17,276 nt of DNA from Lysobacterales bacterium CG_4_10_14_3_um_filter_64_11 (GCA_002782905.1 PFJA01000145.1:1-17276); one strand, 5' to 3'. Positions 8,721 through 15,047 are shown, counted from the first letter of the stretch. The notes: generated from the letters alone by a model not told the origin. Translations and numbers: made by a program.

Positions 8721-10247
8721 CTACAACGCATCCAGTTGCGCCAGATAGTGCTCGGCCTGCGCCAGTGTGGCCGCGCGCTCGTCGGCCGCCATCTTCAGCC
8801 AACTGCGATAAGTCATGCCCAGGCGCGGATTGCGGCCGAGCAGCGGCTCGTGGCGCACATGGAAATGCCAGTACAGGCTGTTGAATGGGCACGCGCGCTC
8901 GCCATGGCGCAGCGCATGGCGGTAGTGGCAGCCGTTGCAGTAGTCCGACTGACGGTGGATATAGGCCGCCGAACCGGCGTAAGGCTTGCTGCCCACGATG
9001 CCGCCGTCAGCGAACTGGCTCATACCGCGCGTGTTGGGCAACTGCACCCATTCGAACGCATCGACATAGATGCCCAGATACCAACGATCCACCGCGTCCG
9101 GATGGCAGCCGGCCAGCAGCGCGAAGTTTCCGGTCAGCATCAAACGCTGAATATGGTGCGCGTAACCCGACTCCAGCGATTGCCCGATTGCCGCCCGCAG
9201 GCACGCCAGTTTGGTGTCGCCGGTCCAAAACCACGCCGGCAGTGGTCGGCGCGCATCGAGCGTGTTGAGGCTGCCATAAGCGGGCATGCGCGCCCAATAG
9301 ATGCCACGGATGAACTCACGCCAGCCGAGTATCTGGCGCACAAACCCTTCACAGGCGGCGAGGCTGACATCGCCGTTGGCAAACGCCGTGACAGCCGCGG
9401 CAATCACCTCACGCGGGTGCAGCATCTTGGTGTTCAGCGCAAACGACAGCCCGGCATGGAACAGCGTCTGCGAGCGCATGCTCATGGCATCCTGAAAGCG
9501 ACCAAAATGCGGCAGCCGCCGCACAACAAAATCGGCCAGCCATGTCGTTGCCTCGCGCCGCGACAGTGGCCAGGCAAATGCCGCAGCCGCCGGCTCACCC
9601 ATGGTCTGCACACCAGCGTCCACAATTTCCTGCCATAGCGCGCGCAGGTCATGCTTCTGCCACGGCCAATCCGGCGCGGGCGGATCACCCGGCCACTTTT
9701 CGCGGTTTTCGCCATCGTAGTTCCAGCGCCCGCCAAGCGGCTCGCCATCCGGTTCGAGCAGAATCTGGTAACGCCGACGCATCTGGCGATAAAAAAACTC
9801 CATGCGCGGCACTTTTTTCTGAAAACGATTGATCAGCTCAGCGCGCTCCAGCAAAAAATGCTCCGCGCTGACCACCGCCTGCGGCAACCCGCAGCGATCG
9901 AACGCAGCAACCAGCAGCCGCTCCAACCGCCACTCGTCGGCTTGCATCCGTTCCAACCGGGTGATGCCGAACGTTGCGATCAGCCAGTCAAGGTTGGCGG
10001 CAAAATCCTGGCGGTTGCGCGCATCGCCAATACGCACATATTCCACCCGGTGCCCTGCCTGCGCCAGCGCCTGCGCAAAGCCGCGCATCGCCGCGAACAC
10101 TGCCAGCACTTTCTGCGCGTGATGGCACACGTAATCGGTTTCGCTGCGCACCTCCATCAACACATAAAGCACATCGCCACGCACCTCACGCAGCCATGAA
10201 TGGCGCACATTGAGTTGATCGCCAAGGATCAAGCGCAAACACGTCAT
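8721..10247 (-). CDS. phrB: Iron-sulfur (6-4) photolyase / cryptochrome of the PhrB (FeS-BCP, CryPro) class
   Basis: 508 residues from ATG 10247. The N-terminus (MTCLRLILGDQLN) is the photolyase-related antenna domain. The C-terminal half has the class signatures YLGIYVDAFEWVQLPNTRGM, FADGG and KPYAGSAAYI. Four cysteines at 349, 437, 440 and 453 sit one residue off the four [4Fe-4S] ligands of Agrobacterium PhrB, and the paired histidines of GYAHHIQRLM (364-365) match the active-site pair of that enzyme. Known members bind FAD and a lumazine antenna and repair (6-4) photoproducts with blue or near-UV light. The start codon overlaps the stop of the upstream DUF2256 gene as ATGA, which indicates translational coupling. 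An in-frame start at 10271 is less likely because the conserved N-terminus begins at 10247. Name by homology to PhrB, not to the CPD photolyase of E. coli. Confidence 0.93.
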   Translation of the reverse strand: MTCLRLILGDQLNVRHSWLREVRGDVLYVLMEVRSETDYVCHHAQKVLAVFAAMRGFAQALAQAGHRVEYVRIGDARNRQDFAANLDWLIATFGITRLERMQADEWRLERLLVAAFDRCGLPQAVVSAEHFLLERAELINRFQKKVPRMEFFYRQMRRRYQILLEPDGEPLGGRWNYDGENREKWPGDPPAPDWPWQKHDLRALWQEIVDAGVQTMGEPAAAAFAWPLSRREATTWLADFVVRRLPHFGRFQDAMSMRSQTLFHAGLSFALNTKMLHPREVIAAAVTAFANGDVSLAACEGFVRQILGWREFIRGIYWARMPAYGSLNTLDARRPLPAWFWTGDTKLACLRAAIGQSLESGYAHHIQRLMLTGNFALLAGCHPDAVDRWYLGIYVDAFEWVQLPNTRGMSQFADGGIVGSKPYAGSAAYIHRQSDYCNGCHYRHALRHGERACPFNSLYWHFHVRHEPLLGRNPRLGMTYRSWLKMAADERAATLAQAEHYLAQLDAL

Positions 10248-10408
10248 CGCCGATTCTCGCCGCCATGCCATCGCTGCGGGCGCGTACGTCGGCAGCGCTC
10301 ACTGCAATAACGCACCTGCTCCCATACCAGCGCCCATTTTCTGCGCCATGCAAACGGCCGCTGGCAGGCGGCGCAGATCTTGCTCGGCAGGAATGGCTTG
10401 CGGTGCAT
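10244..10408 (-). CDS. DUF2256 family small zinc-ribbon protein
   Basis: 54 residues, MHRKPFLPSKICAACQRPFA at the start, then WRRKW and YCSERCRR. Cysteines 12, 15, 35 and 39 form a CxxC...CxxxC pattern expected to bind zinc. The family (DUF2256) is a short protein of unknown function often found next to photolyase or cryptochrome genes. Here its TGA (10246-10244) overlaps the photolyase ATG (10247-10245), so the two are translated together. The start is the first ATG before the conserved motif; there is no good ribosome site before it, so an in-frame GTG at 10414 or a leaderless start is possible. The role (assembly, stability or nucleic-acid binding for the photolyase) is inference only. Confidence 0.87.
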   Translation of the reverse strand: MHRKPFLPSKICAACQRPFAWRRKWALVWEQVRYCSERCRRTRPQRWHGGENRR

Positions 10409-10514
10409 CCGCACACGGTAGTTGCGACGACGACAAAGCGGCGTGACGAATGGCAAACCGCGCCCAGCAACAGATCGCGCACGAGCATGTTGTTTCGACC
10501 CTAACCGAGGCGCA

Positions 10515-10541
10515 TGAGAGCCGGCGAGATCGCGCAGGTTC
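10515..10541 (-). promoter_or_regulatory. Possible ECF-sigma-type promoter for the DUF2256-photolyase pair
   Basis: On the minus strand GAACCT is followed, after 16 bases, by TCTCA. This resembles the RpoE-type arrangement (GAACTT, 16 bases, TCTGA). The -10-like element lies about 107 bases upstream of the DUF2256 ATG. Light or singlet-oxygen control by ECF factors is known for photolyases in other bacteria, but a match this short can arise by chance. Confidence 0.2.
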
Positions 10542-10578
10542 GATGCACGATGTCGCACCCTGACATCGGCGTCGGTTC

Positions 10579-10599
10579 CAGATCACTAGCGATGATCTG
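10579..10599. repeat. Hairpin 1 of the cluster
   Basis: CAGATCA (10579-10585) pairs perfectly with TGATCTG (10593-10599) over a seven-base loop. Its last three bases are shared with the next hairpin, so the two structures are mutually exclusive in part. Confidence 0.5.
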
Positions 10600-10624
10600 A
10601 ACAAGTCCGTCCTGGACTTTTCAG
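10597..10624. repeat. Hairpin 2 of the cluster, possible terminator or dispersed repeat
   Basis: CTGAACAAGTCC (10597-10608) pairs with GGACTTTTCAG (10614-10624) with one bulged C and a five-base loop: eleven pairs. The T-run is short. It may act as a weak terminator for the small membrane protein gene that ends at 10744, or be one copy of a dispersed palindromic element; I cannot count other copies from one window. Confidence 0.5.
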
Positions 10625-10633
10625 GCGCGCCGA

Positions 10634-10652
10634 GTCCGGCATATGTCCGGAC
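10634..10652. repeat. Hairpin 3 of the cluster
   Basis: GTCCGG (10634-10639) pairs with CCGGAC (10647-10652) around a seven-base loop containing CATATG. Confidence 0.45.
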
Positions 10653-10663
10653 CCGGCGCCGCC

Positions 10664-10689
10664 GGATCAATCACGCACGTAGTTGATCC
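10664..10689. repeat. Hairpin 4 of the cluster
   Basis: GGATCAA (10664-10670) and TTGATCC (10683-10689) are a perfect inverted repeat separated by 12 bases. The wide spacing is as compatible with a protein-binding dyad as with an RNA hairpin. Confidence 0.45.
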
Positions 10690-10743
10690 GCGTGCAGGCC
10701 GTGTTGCTCACGGACTGCGCCTCATGATGGTCTTGCGCCACGC

Positions 10744-11070
10744 TCACGCTGCCTTCAACCCGTTGTGCTTGCGTGCAGCAACCGCAATCCGCCGCGCTTG
10801 CAGCGGTTTTCGCGCCGCTACGGGGATCACGGCGCGGCGCGACAAGCGTTGCCGCAGCCAGAGCCGCACCGTGTGCCGGTGCAGTGTGCATTGCGCCAGC
10901 AGCGGCGCGGCGATCAGCCAGTACCACAGCCAGCCGATGGCGGTGCTGTAACCGCGCGCGCTGGGGATTGCCACGCTCAGCAGCACGCCGAGCGCCAGCC
11001 ATTGCCAGCACAGGCGGGTGAGGAGCGGGTTGAGCGGATGGTTGCGGCGCAGTGGTATCAGGCGAGGCAT
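10744..11070 (-). CDS. Small two-helix membrane protein of unknown function
   Basis: 108 residues from ATG 11070, supported by GGAG eight bases upstream. Two hydrophobic helices (roughly residues 20-40, LCWQWLALGVLLSVAIPSAR, and 45-65, IGWLWYWLIAAPLLAQCTL) are followed by a strongly basic tail rich in Arg and Lys (RLWLRQRLSRRA and similar). The positive-inside rule puts both ends in the cytoplasm. I recognise no family. Its start faces that of the lipocalin gene across a 132-base divergent region. Confidence 0.65.
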   Translation of the reverse strand: MPRLIPLRRNHPLNPLLTRLCWQWLALGVLLSVAIPSARGYSTAIGWLWYWLIAAPLLAQCTLHRHTVRLWLRQRLSRRAVIPVAARKPLQARRIAVAARKHNGLKAA

Positions 11071-11113
11071 GGTGTCGGCTCCAGTGGCTGGGTTCGGCTG
11101 CATTGTGCCAAGT

Positions 11114-11138
11114 GCGTGTCTCAGCCGATGAGACGCGC
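11114..11138. promoter_or_regulatory. Ten-pair inverted repeat in the divergent region of the lipocalin gene
   Basis: GCGTGTCTCA (11114-11123) pairs with TGAGACGCGC (11129-11138) over a five-base loop, with a single G-T wobble; the central GTCTCA/TGAGAC is perfect. A second, shorter dyad (GCGCG, four bases, CGCGC, 11137-11150) follows at once. The position between two divergent genes suits an operator, or a leader hairpin. Confidence 0.4.
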
Positions 11139-11202
11139 GCGTTGACGCGCCATGCACTGGTGGTACCTGATACTTCAGCCCTGCCACTACGGGTCTGCCG
11201 CC

Positions 11203-11766
11203 ATGTCCTTGCCACTTCGTTTCGCGTTCTGCCTCGCGCTGTCGCCGCTGTTGCTATCTGGCTGCGCGGCAACGGCCGCGCGCGATCAGCCGCCGCTCAC
11301 CAGCACGGCAGTGATTGATCTACCGCGCTTCATGGGGGCGTGGCATGTGATCGCGCATATTCCGTATTGGCCGGAGCGCGGCAAGGTGGCCAGCCGCGAC
11401 GAGTACCGTTTGCGCGCTGATGGCCGCATCGACAACGATTTTGTGTTCCGCACATCGTTTGCCGCGCCGGAACGCCGCTGGCACGGCACTTCGCGCGTGC
11501 TGCCCGGCTCCAACGGTGCCCATTGGCAGGTTCAGTTCATCTGGCCATTCAAGGCCGATCTACTGGTGCTGGAAGTGGACCCGGACTATCGCTGGGCACT
11601 GCTGGGGCATCCGCAGCGCAAGTACGCGTGGATTTTTGCGCGTGAGCCCCGCATGGACGATGCCACCCTCGATGCCTTGCGTGAACGGTTCTCACGCTAT
11701 GGCTACGCGCCAACACAGTTGCTGCGGGTACCGCAATTTGCCGATCAGGTGGATACCCTGCGCTGA
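11203..11766 (+). CDS. Lipocalin family outer-membrane lipoprotein (Blc-like)
   Basis: 187 residues from ATG 11203, chosen because it gives a proper lipoprotein signal ending in the lipobox LLSGC with Cys21; the residue after Cys is Ala, which favours sorting to the outer membrane. An upstream ATG at 11152 would bury the signal. The lipocalin G-x-W motif is present in PRFMGAWHVIAHIP, and the barrel continues with YRLRADGRIDNDF, WQVQFIWPFKADLLVLEVD and WALLGHP, as in bacterial lipocalin Blc. Family members bind lysophospholipids or fatty acids. The last 22 bases overlap, tail to tail, with the patatin-like phospholipase gene on the other strand, an enzyme that could produce such lipids; that link is speculative. 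Ribosome site weak. Confidence 0.88.
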   Translation: MSLPLRFAFCLALSPLLLSGCAATAARDQPPLTSTAVIDLPRFMGAWHVIAHIPYWPERGKVASRDEYRLRADGRIDNDFVFRTSFAAPERRWHGTSRVLPGSNGAHWQVQFIWPFKADLLVLEVDPDYRWALLGHPQRKYAWIFAREPRMDDATLDALRERFSRYGYAPTQLLRVPQFADQVDTLR

Positions 11767-12725
11767 GCAACCCCGGCTCGGTCGGCTGCGTCGGCATCGC
11801 CGTTTTGCTGCGCCAGCGCGGTCAACGCATGCTCGGCCGCAGCCCGGCCGACATCGATCAATTCCGTGGCTCGCCAGAACTCGTAAAACGCGCAGGTATC
11901 ATGCGATACCCGCACCAGCAAATCCGGGGGATCGAGCGCAAGCTGCATGCGCGCGATCTGTGCCTGCATGGTGTCGAGTGCCTGCGACATCAGATCAACA
12001 ATACCCGGCTGCGAGATGGCAGGCTTGCTGCGTTTTTCGATGAAGCCATCGAGAAAACCGCCGATACGCTCGCGCAGGCTGTCGGATTGCGTTGCGTCGT
12101 TGCCAGCAGGCTTGTTGTCGGTTGTGGTGGCTGGCTGGGCGGTGCCGTTTTCGGCAGGGTGCATGTGTGCGTTCAGATCGACCGCCACCACCCAATCGGC
12201 GGGGGTCATGCGCGTTGCTGCCATCGGCATCGGCGACAACAGGCCACCATCGACCAGCTCGCGTCCGTTGATCTGATACGGAGTGAACACCATCGGGATG
12301 GCGATCGAGGCACGAATCGCATCAAACAGCGGTCCGCGCTGCAGCCACACTTCGCGCTGACGCTGCACATCGGTGGCAACGGCGGTGAACGGGATCGACA
12401 GCGTTTCGATCTGGTAACTACCAATCAGATCGCGCAATACCGCTATCACGCGATCGCCCTTGAACAAGCCCGGATGGCCGAACGCAAAATCGAGCAGGCG
12501 CACCACATCGCTGCGTTGCAACGCGCTGGCCCAACGCGTGTATTCATCCAGCCGCCCAGCCGCGTAGATACCACCGACCAGCGCGCCCATCGAGGAACCG
12601 GCGACCGCGACGATCTCATGGCCATGCTCGCGCAGCACATCGATCACGCCGATATGCGCCAGGCCACGCGCGCCGCCCGCACCCAACACCAGCGCGATCC
12701 GTTTGCCGCGGCGCTCAGTGCTCAT
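11745..12725 (-). CDS. Patatin-like phospholipase (RssA-type)
   Basis: 326 residues from ATG 12725. It has the patatin signatures in order: oxyanion-hole loop GAGGARG (15-21), nucleophile elbow GSSMG with Ser45, and the catalytic Asp159 in LVDGGLLSP. The C-terminal third (after about 200) is a hydrophilic, probably helical extension with a low-complexity stretch near NGTAQPATTTDN. No signal peptide, so it is cytoplasmic or at the inner face of the membrane. Such proteins hydrolyse phospholipids or acyl esters; the substrate is not known. Its first 11 bases overlap the end of the WYL regulator gene, so the two are translationally coupled. Start at 12725 is preferred to 12818, since the conserved fold begins right after it. 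The tail overlaps the lipocalin gene by 22 bases. Confidence 0.9.
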   Translation of the reverse strand: MSTERRGKRIALVLGAGGARGLAHIGVIDVLREHGHEIVAVAGSSMGALVGGIYAAGRLDEYTRWASALQRSDVVRLLDFAFGHPGLFKGDRVIAVLRDLIGSYQIETLSIPFTAVATDVQRQREVWLQRGPLFDAIRASIAIPMVFTPYQINGRELVDGGLLSPMPMAATRMTPADWVVAVDLNAHMHPAENGTAQPATTTDNKPAGNDATQSDSLRERIGGFLDGFIEKRSKPAISQPGIVDLMSQALDTMQAQIARMQLALDPPDLLVRVSHDTCAFYEFWRATELIDVGRAAAEHALTALAQQNGDADAADRAGVAQRRVST

Positions 12726-13683
12726 ACGCGCCCAGCGCCAATTGCAGCAAGCTGCGAATCTGGGCACGCAGCGCCGGCGGTGCCACCACCTCGGCATCGG
12801 CGCCATAACGCAGCACATCCATCAACAGCTCACGCGCGTTGCTGTAAGGCAGCTTGAGCTCATAGCGGCCGTCGGGCAAAAACCGGCCCTGCTGGTTGGA
12901 GTGCCAATGCTCGTCGGCCACCCAGCGTGCCGCCTTGGCGCTGAACAGCACGGTGGCGGTGGCTTTGGGCGTGCCGGAAAAAATACCGTAGCTCGATGCC
13001 AGGTGCTGGTTGAGTTCCTGGTCGGGCAGATCGTGCGCGTTGGTAGCGAGCATGTGGGCGGCGCTGATCCGATCGACGGCAAAGCTGCGCAAGGCCTCGC
13101 GCTCGTGATCAAAGGCATCCATATACCAGTTGTCGCGGTAGTGCGTCAGCCGCTGCGGCGATACGCTGCGCTTGCTGGCGGCGTCGGTGGAACGCGCACG
13201 GTAGTCGAAGTTCAGGCGCTTGCGTTCGAGCACGGCGGTGGCCACCGTGCGAAACGCGTGTTCATCCAGCCGCCGCGTACCCGTGGCGATCACCCGCACC
13301 CGCTCCATCGGCCAGCGTTTGCCGCCCGCCTGTTGTGCCAACAAGGCATCGATGCGGCCCTTGAGCGGTGCCAGTGCGCTGCCCAGCACATCCGGCCCGG
13401 TGCGCGTCAACAATTGGTGCGTTGCGAGCAGCGCATGCAGTTCTTCCGGGCTCAGCCACAACCCGGGCAGCTCGAAGCGCTCGGCCTCGTCACCGCGATA
13501 GCTGACCCGGCCATCGCCGTCGGCGTCCAGTGGCGCGCCCAGCGCGTCGCGCAAAAACGCGATGTCGCGATACAGGGTGGCGCGCGAGGCACCGGTCTCG
13601 TCGAGCAAGCACGCCAACGACACCGGGTGCCGTGCGCTCTTGAGCACGCGATGAATGGCGAGGATGCGTTCGTAACGTTCCAT
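12715..13683 (-). CDS. HTH-WYL domain transcriptional regulator (YafY-like)
   Basis: 322 residues from ATG 13683. The N-terminal winged helix-turn-helix (RYERILAIHRVL then ASRATLYRDIAFLRDALG) precedes a middle linker and a WYL domain; the signature reads W186-Y187-M188 (NWYMDAFD) where Leu is usual at the third place. A typical WYL C-terminal extension follows (YELKLPYSNARELLMDVLRY, GADAEVV). WYL domains bind nucleotides or nucleic acids and switch DNA binding. The gene lies 29 bases after the PagL-type gene and overlaps the phospholipase start by 11 bases, so it likely controls its own unit. A TTG at 13716 would lengthen it by 11 residues, but these lie outside the HTH. Ribosome site weak, consistent with coupling to the upstream gene. 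Confidence 0.92.
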   Translation of the reverse strand: MERYERILAIHRVLKSARHPVSLACLLDETGASRATLYRDIAFLRDALGAPLDADGDGRVSYRGDEAERFELPGLWLSPEELHALLATHQLLTRTGPDVLGSALAPLKGRIDALLAQQAGGKRWPMERVRVIATGTRRLDEHAFRTVATAVLERKRLNFDYRARSTDAASKRSVSPQRLTHYRDNWYMDAFDHEREALRSFAVDRISAAHMLATNAHDLPDQELNQHLASSYGIFSGTPKATATVLFSAKAARWVADEHWHSNQQGRFLPDGRYELKLPYSNARELLMDVLRYGADAEVVAPPALRAQIRSLLQLALGAYEH

Positions 13684-13712
13684 GGGCTGGTCAACCGGGT
13701 GGTGCGCGCACG

Positions 13713-14174
13713 TCAAAAGCCCACTTGCAACAACAGCAACGTCTCGCCGCGATTGCGGCCTTCGCTGCCGGCATTGGACAGGTGCCGAACCGACAGACCG
13801 ACACGTTGGTAATGCCAGCCGAGCGCCGACTGAAACTGCACGTGGCCGGAGAGAACATCGGTATCGCGGTCATTGAGCGCCACACCGACACTGGCGTAGA
13901 AGGTGTCGCTGAAATTGTAGCGCTTGCTGGCCGCGACAAGGAATTGGTCAGGAACCGAGCCGTGGTCAATCGCGCCGCGACCGTTGATGTAACCGGCCAT
14001 CAGTTCCCACGGAAAGCGCTCTTGTGCGGTGACGTAGCTCACCGTGGTCAGCCAGGTTGGCTCGCCATCGATTTTCTGCGTGCCACCAACACCTACCTCC
14101 CAGCCGGCATGGGCCGGGCCGGCGAGCAGCGCGCCAACAACCAGCGCCGCCCCTGGCGTTGCCATCTTGTGCAT
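13713..14174 (-). CDS. pagL: PagL-type lipid A 3-O-deacylase (acyloxyacyl hydrolase family)
   Basis: 153 residues from ATG 14174, with AGGGG five bases upstream. A signal peptide (ending AGPAHA, about residue 23) is followed by a small beta-barrel. The C-terminal active-site motif SVRHLSNAGSEGRNRGE holds His131, Ser133, Asn134 and a candidate Glu144, matching the H-x-S-N pattern of Pseudomonas and Salmonella PagL; the chain ends in Phe, as outer-membrane proteins do. PagL removes the 3-linked acyl chain from lipid A in the outer membrane. It is first in a unit with the WYL regulator (29-base gap) and the patatin-like enzyme, and divergent from the Ax21-family gene. Overall identity outside the motif is always low in this family, so the assignment rests mainly on the motif, size and signal peptide. 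Confidence 0.82.
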   Translation of the reverse strand: MHKMATPGAALVVGALLAGPAHAGWEVGVGGTQKIDGEPTWLTTVSYVTAQERFPWELMAGYINGRGAIDHGSVPDQFLVAASKRYNFSDTFYASVGVALNDRDTDVLSGHVQFQSALGWHYQRVGLSVRHLSNAGSEGRNRGETLLLLQVGF

Positions 14175-14218
14175 GGATTCCCCTGTATCTGAGTCATGTC
14201 AGTTGCAAACCAGCGCCG

Positions 14219-14224
14219 ATCATA
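14219..14224 (-). promoter_or_regulatory. Possible -10 element for the pagL-WYL-patatin unit
   Basis: TATGAT on the minus strand, five of six consensus bases, lies about 45 bases before the pagL ATG at 14174. No convincing -35 is seen 16-18 bases upstream, so it may need an activator or be chance. Confidence 0.3.
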
Positions 14225-14336
14225 CCTGTTCAGCCGCACCGCGCCGAGCGCCGGAACGGCAATGCGACGAGCGCGGGATCATTGCCAGCCGAACCAAGTC
14301 TGAATATCGGCATGCAGTCGTTGTTGCTGGTTAATC

Positions 14337-14354
14337 GTCGGTTCGACAACCGAC
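14337..14354. promoter_or_regulatory. Inverted repeat upstream of the Ax21-family gene (site 1)
   Basis: GTCGGTT (14337-14343) and AACCGAC (14348-14354) are perfectly complementary over four bases. The dyad lies in the 251-base region between divergent pagL and the Ax21-family gene, about 70 bases before the latter's ATG, and suits an operator or activator site. The rest of 14175-14425 contains no gene that I can support. Confidence 0.45.
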
Positions 14355-14370
14355 ACCAATACTGCACGTA

Positions 14371-14387
14371 CCCATCGCCGCGATGGG
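14371..14387. promoter_or_regulatory. Inverted repeat upstream of the Ax21-family gene (site 2)
   Basis: CCCATCGC, one central base, GCGATGGG: a perfect 17-base dyad that ends 38 bases before the Ax21-family ATG at 14426. This is where a repressor operator or a leader element would lie. It differs in sequence from site 1, which suggests a different binding protein. Confidence 0.5.
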
Positions 14388-14425
14388 GCTTCCCCCAACA
14401 GAAACACTTGACAAGGATGCAATGC

Positions 14426-14983
14426 ATGAAAGTCGGTTTGATCACCCTGGCCCTGGCGGCCGCACTACCGTTCGCTGCAAACGCGGATGAGCTGAGCTAC
14501 AACTACCTCGAAGCGGGCTATACGCTGTTCAACAACACCCCGAACCTGGATGCTGAGGGTCCGACGTTGAATGGCTCGTACGCGATCAACGACAATTTCC
14601 ATGTGTTTGGTGGTTACAGCAAGCTCAACTTCGATAACACGCCGGTTGATCTCGACCTGTGGAACATCGGTCTGGGCTATCGCTATGGCCTGAATGCAAA
14701 CACCGATCTGCTGGTTCGTGCCGCCTATGAAAAGGCCAACCTGGATCACGGCTTGGTTGATCCGGATATCTGGCGCGCCGAAGCGGGTGTGCGCAGCGTG
14801 CTGGCGGATCGCCTGGAAGGCTGGGCGTTGGCCGGTTACGAGGATACCGATATCACCAGCGGCGATGTGTACGGCAAGATTGGGCTGCAATACAAGTTCA
14901 CCAAGGCATGGGGCCTGGTGGCTGAAGCCAAGTTCATCAGCGGCGATGAGCAGTACTTCATCGGCCCGCGCCTGAGCTTCTGA
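14426..14983 (+). CDS. Ax21-family outer-membrane beta-barrel protein
   Basis: 185 residues from ATG 14426, with AAGG nine bases upstream; an in-frame ATG at 14417 would only prefix three residues. A clean signal peptide (MKVGLITLALAAALPFAANA) is followed by an alternating beta-strand pattern: SYNYLEAGYTLF, NFHVFGGYSKL, WNIGLGYRYGL, DLLVRAAYEKA, GWALAGYED, YGKIGLQYKF and the terminal GPRLSF with C-terminal Phe, the assembly signal for outer-membrane barrels. The pattern matches Ax21 of Xanthomonas and its relatives in Stenotrophomonas and Lysobacter. The once-claimed role of Ax21 as a quorum peptide and rice immune ligand was withdrawn, so only outer-membrane location is safe. It is divergent from pagL and ends at a strong bidirectional terminator. 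Confidence 0.87.
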   Translation: MKVGLITLALAAALPFAANADELSYNYLEAGYTLFNNTPNLDAEGPTLNGSYAINDNFHVFGGYSKLNFDNTPVDLDLWNIGLGYRYGLNANTDLLVRAAYEKANLDHGLVDPDIWRAEAGVRSVLADRLEGWALAGYEDTDITSGDVYGKIGLQYKFTKAWGLVAEAKFISGDEQYFIGPRLSF

Positions 14984-15004
14984 TCGCGCAAGCAGCGGGA
15001 AACC

Positions 15005-15034
15005 AAAAAGCCCGGCTTCGGCCGGGCTTTTTTT
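15005..15034. terminator. Bidirectional Rho-independent terminator
   Basis: AAAAAGCCCGGC (15005-15016), loop TTCG, GCCGGGCTTTTT (15021-15032) and two further T. The GC stem with a stable UUCG-type tetraloop and flanking A and T runs will work on both strands. It sits between the convergent ends of the Ax21-family gene (14983) and gpsA (15048). Confidence 0.95.
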
Positions 15035-15047
15035 GCCTGCATCGCTG

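Larger units (their letters stand above)
10409..10743. other. 335-base non-coding region with clustered inverted repeats
   Basis: No convincing gene on either strand. The part next to the DUF2256 start (10409-10560) should hold the promoter of the DUF2256-photolyase pair. The part next to the end of the small membrane protein gene holds four successive hairpins (10579-10599, 10597-10624, 10634-10652, 10664-10689). Open frames crossing it have no ribosome site, homology or matching codon use that I recognise. Confidence 0.6.

Noticed and set aside
8410..8892. 160-codon minus-strand frame crossing the gap after the photolyase gene
   Set aside because: It overlaps the ends of two certain genes, has no ribosome site and no family that I recognise; the gap is only 178 bases.
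8736..9638. 300-codon plus-strand open frame
   Set aside because: Antisense to the photolyase gene, which shows all cluster cysteines and active-site motifs.
11085..11110. TTGGCACAATGC on the minus strand as a sigma-54 promoter for the small membrane protein gene
   Set aside because: The GG part looks right but the TTGC part is not at the required spacing.
11805..12857. 350-codon plus-strand open frame
   Set aside because: Antisense to the patatin-like gene with its complete catalytic motifs.
11745..13683. WYL plus patatin as a phage-defence module (CBASS-like effector)
   Set aside because: The patatin has RssA-like architecture and there is no cyclic-nucleotide synthase, nuclease, helicase or other defence gene nearby; neighbours are envelope genes.
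12703..13812. 369-codon plus-strand open frame
   Set aside because: Antisense to the WYL regulator gene; no recognisable domain.
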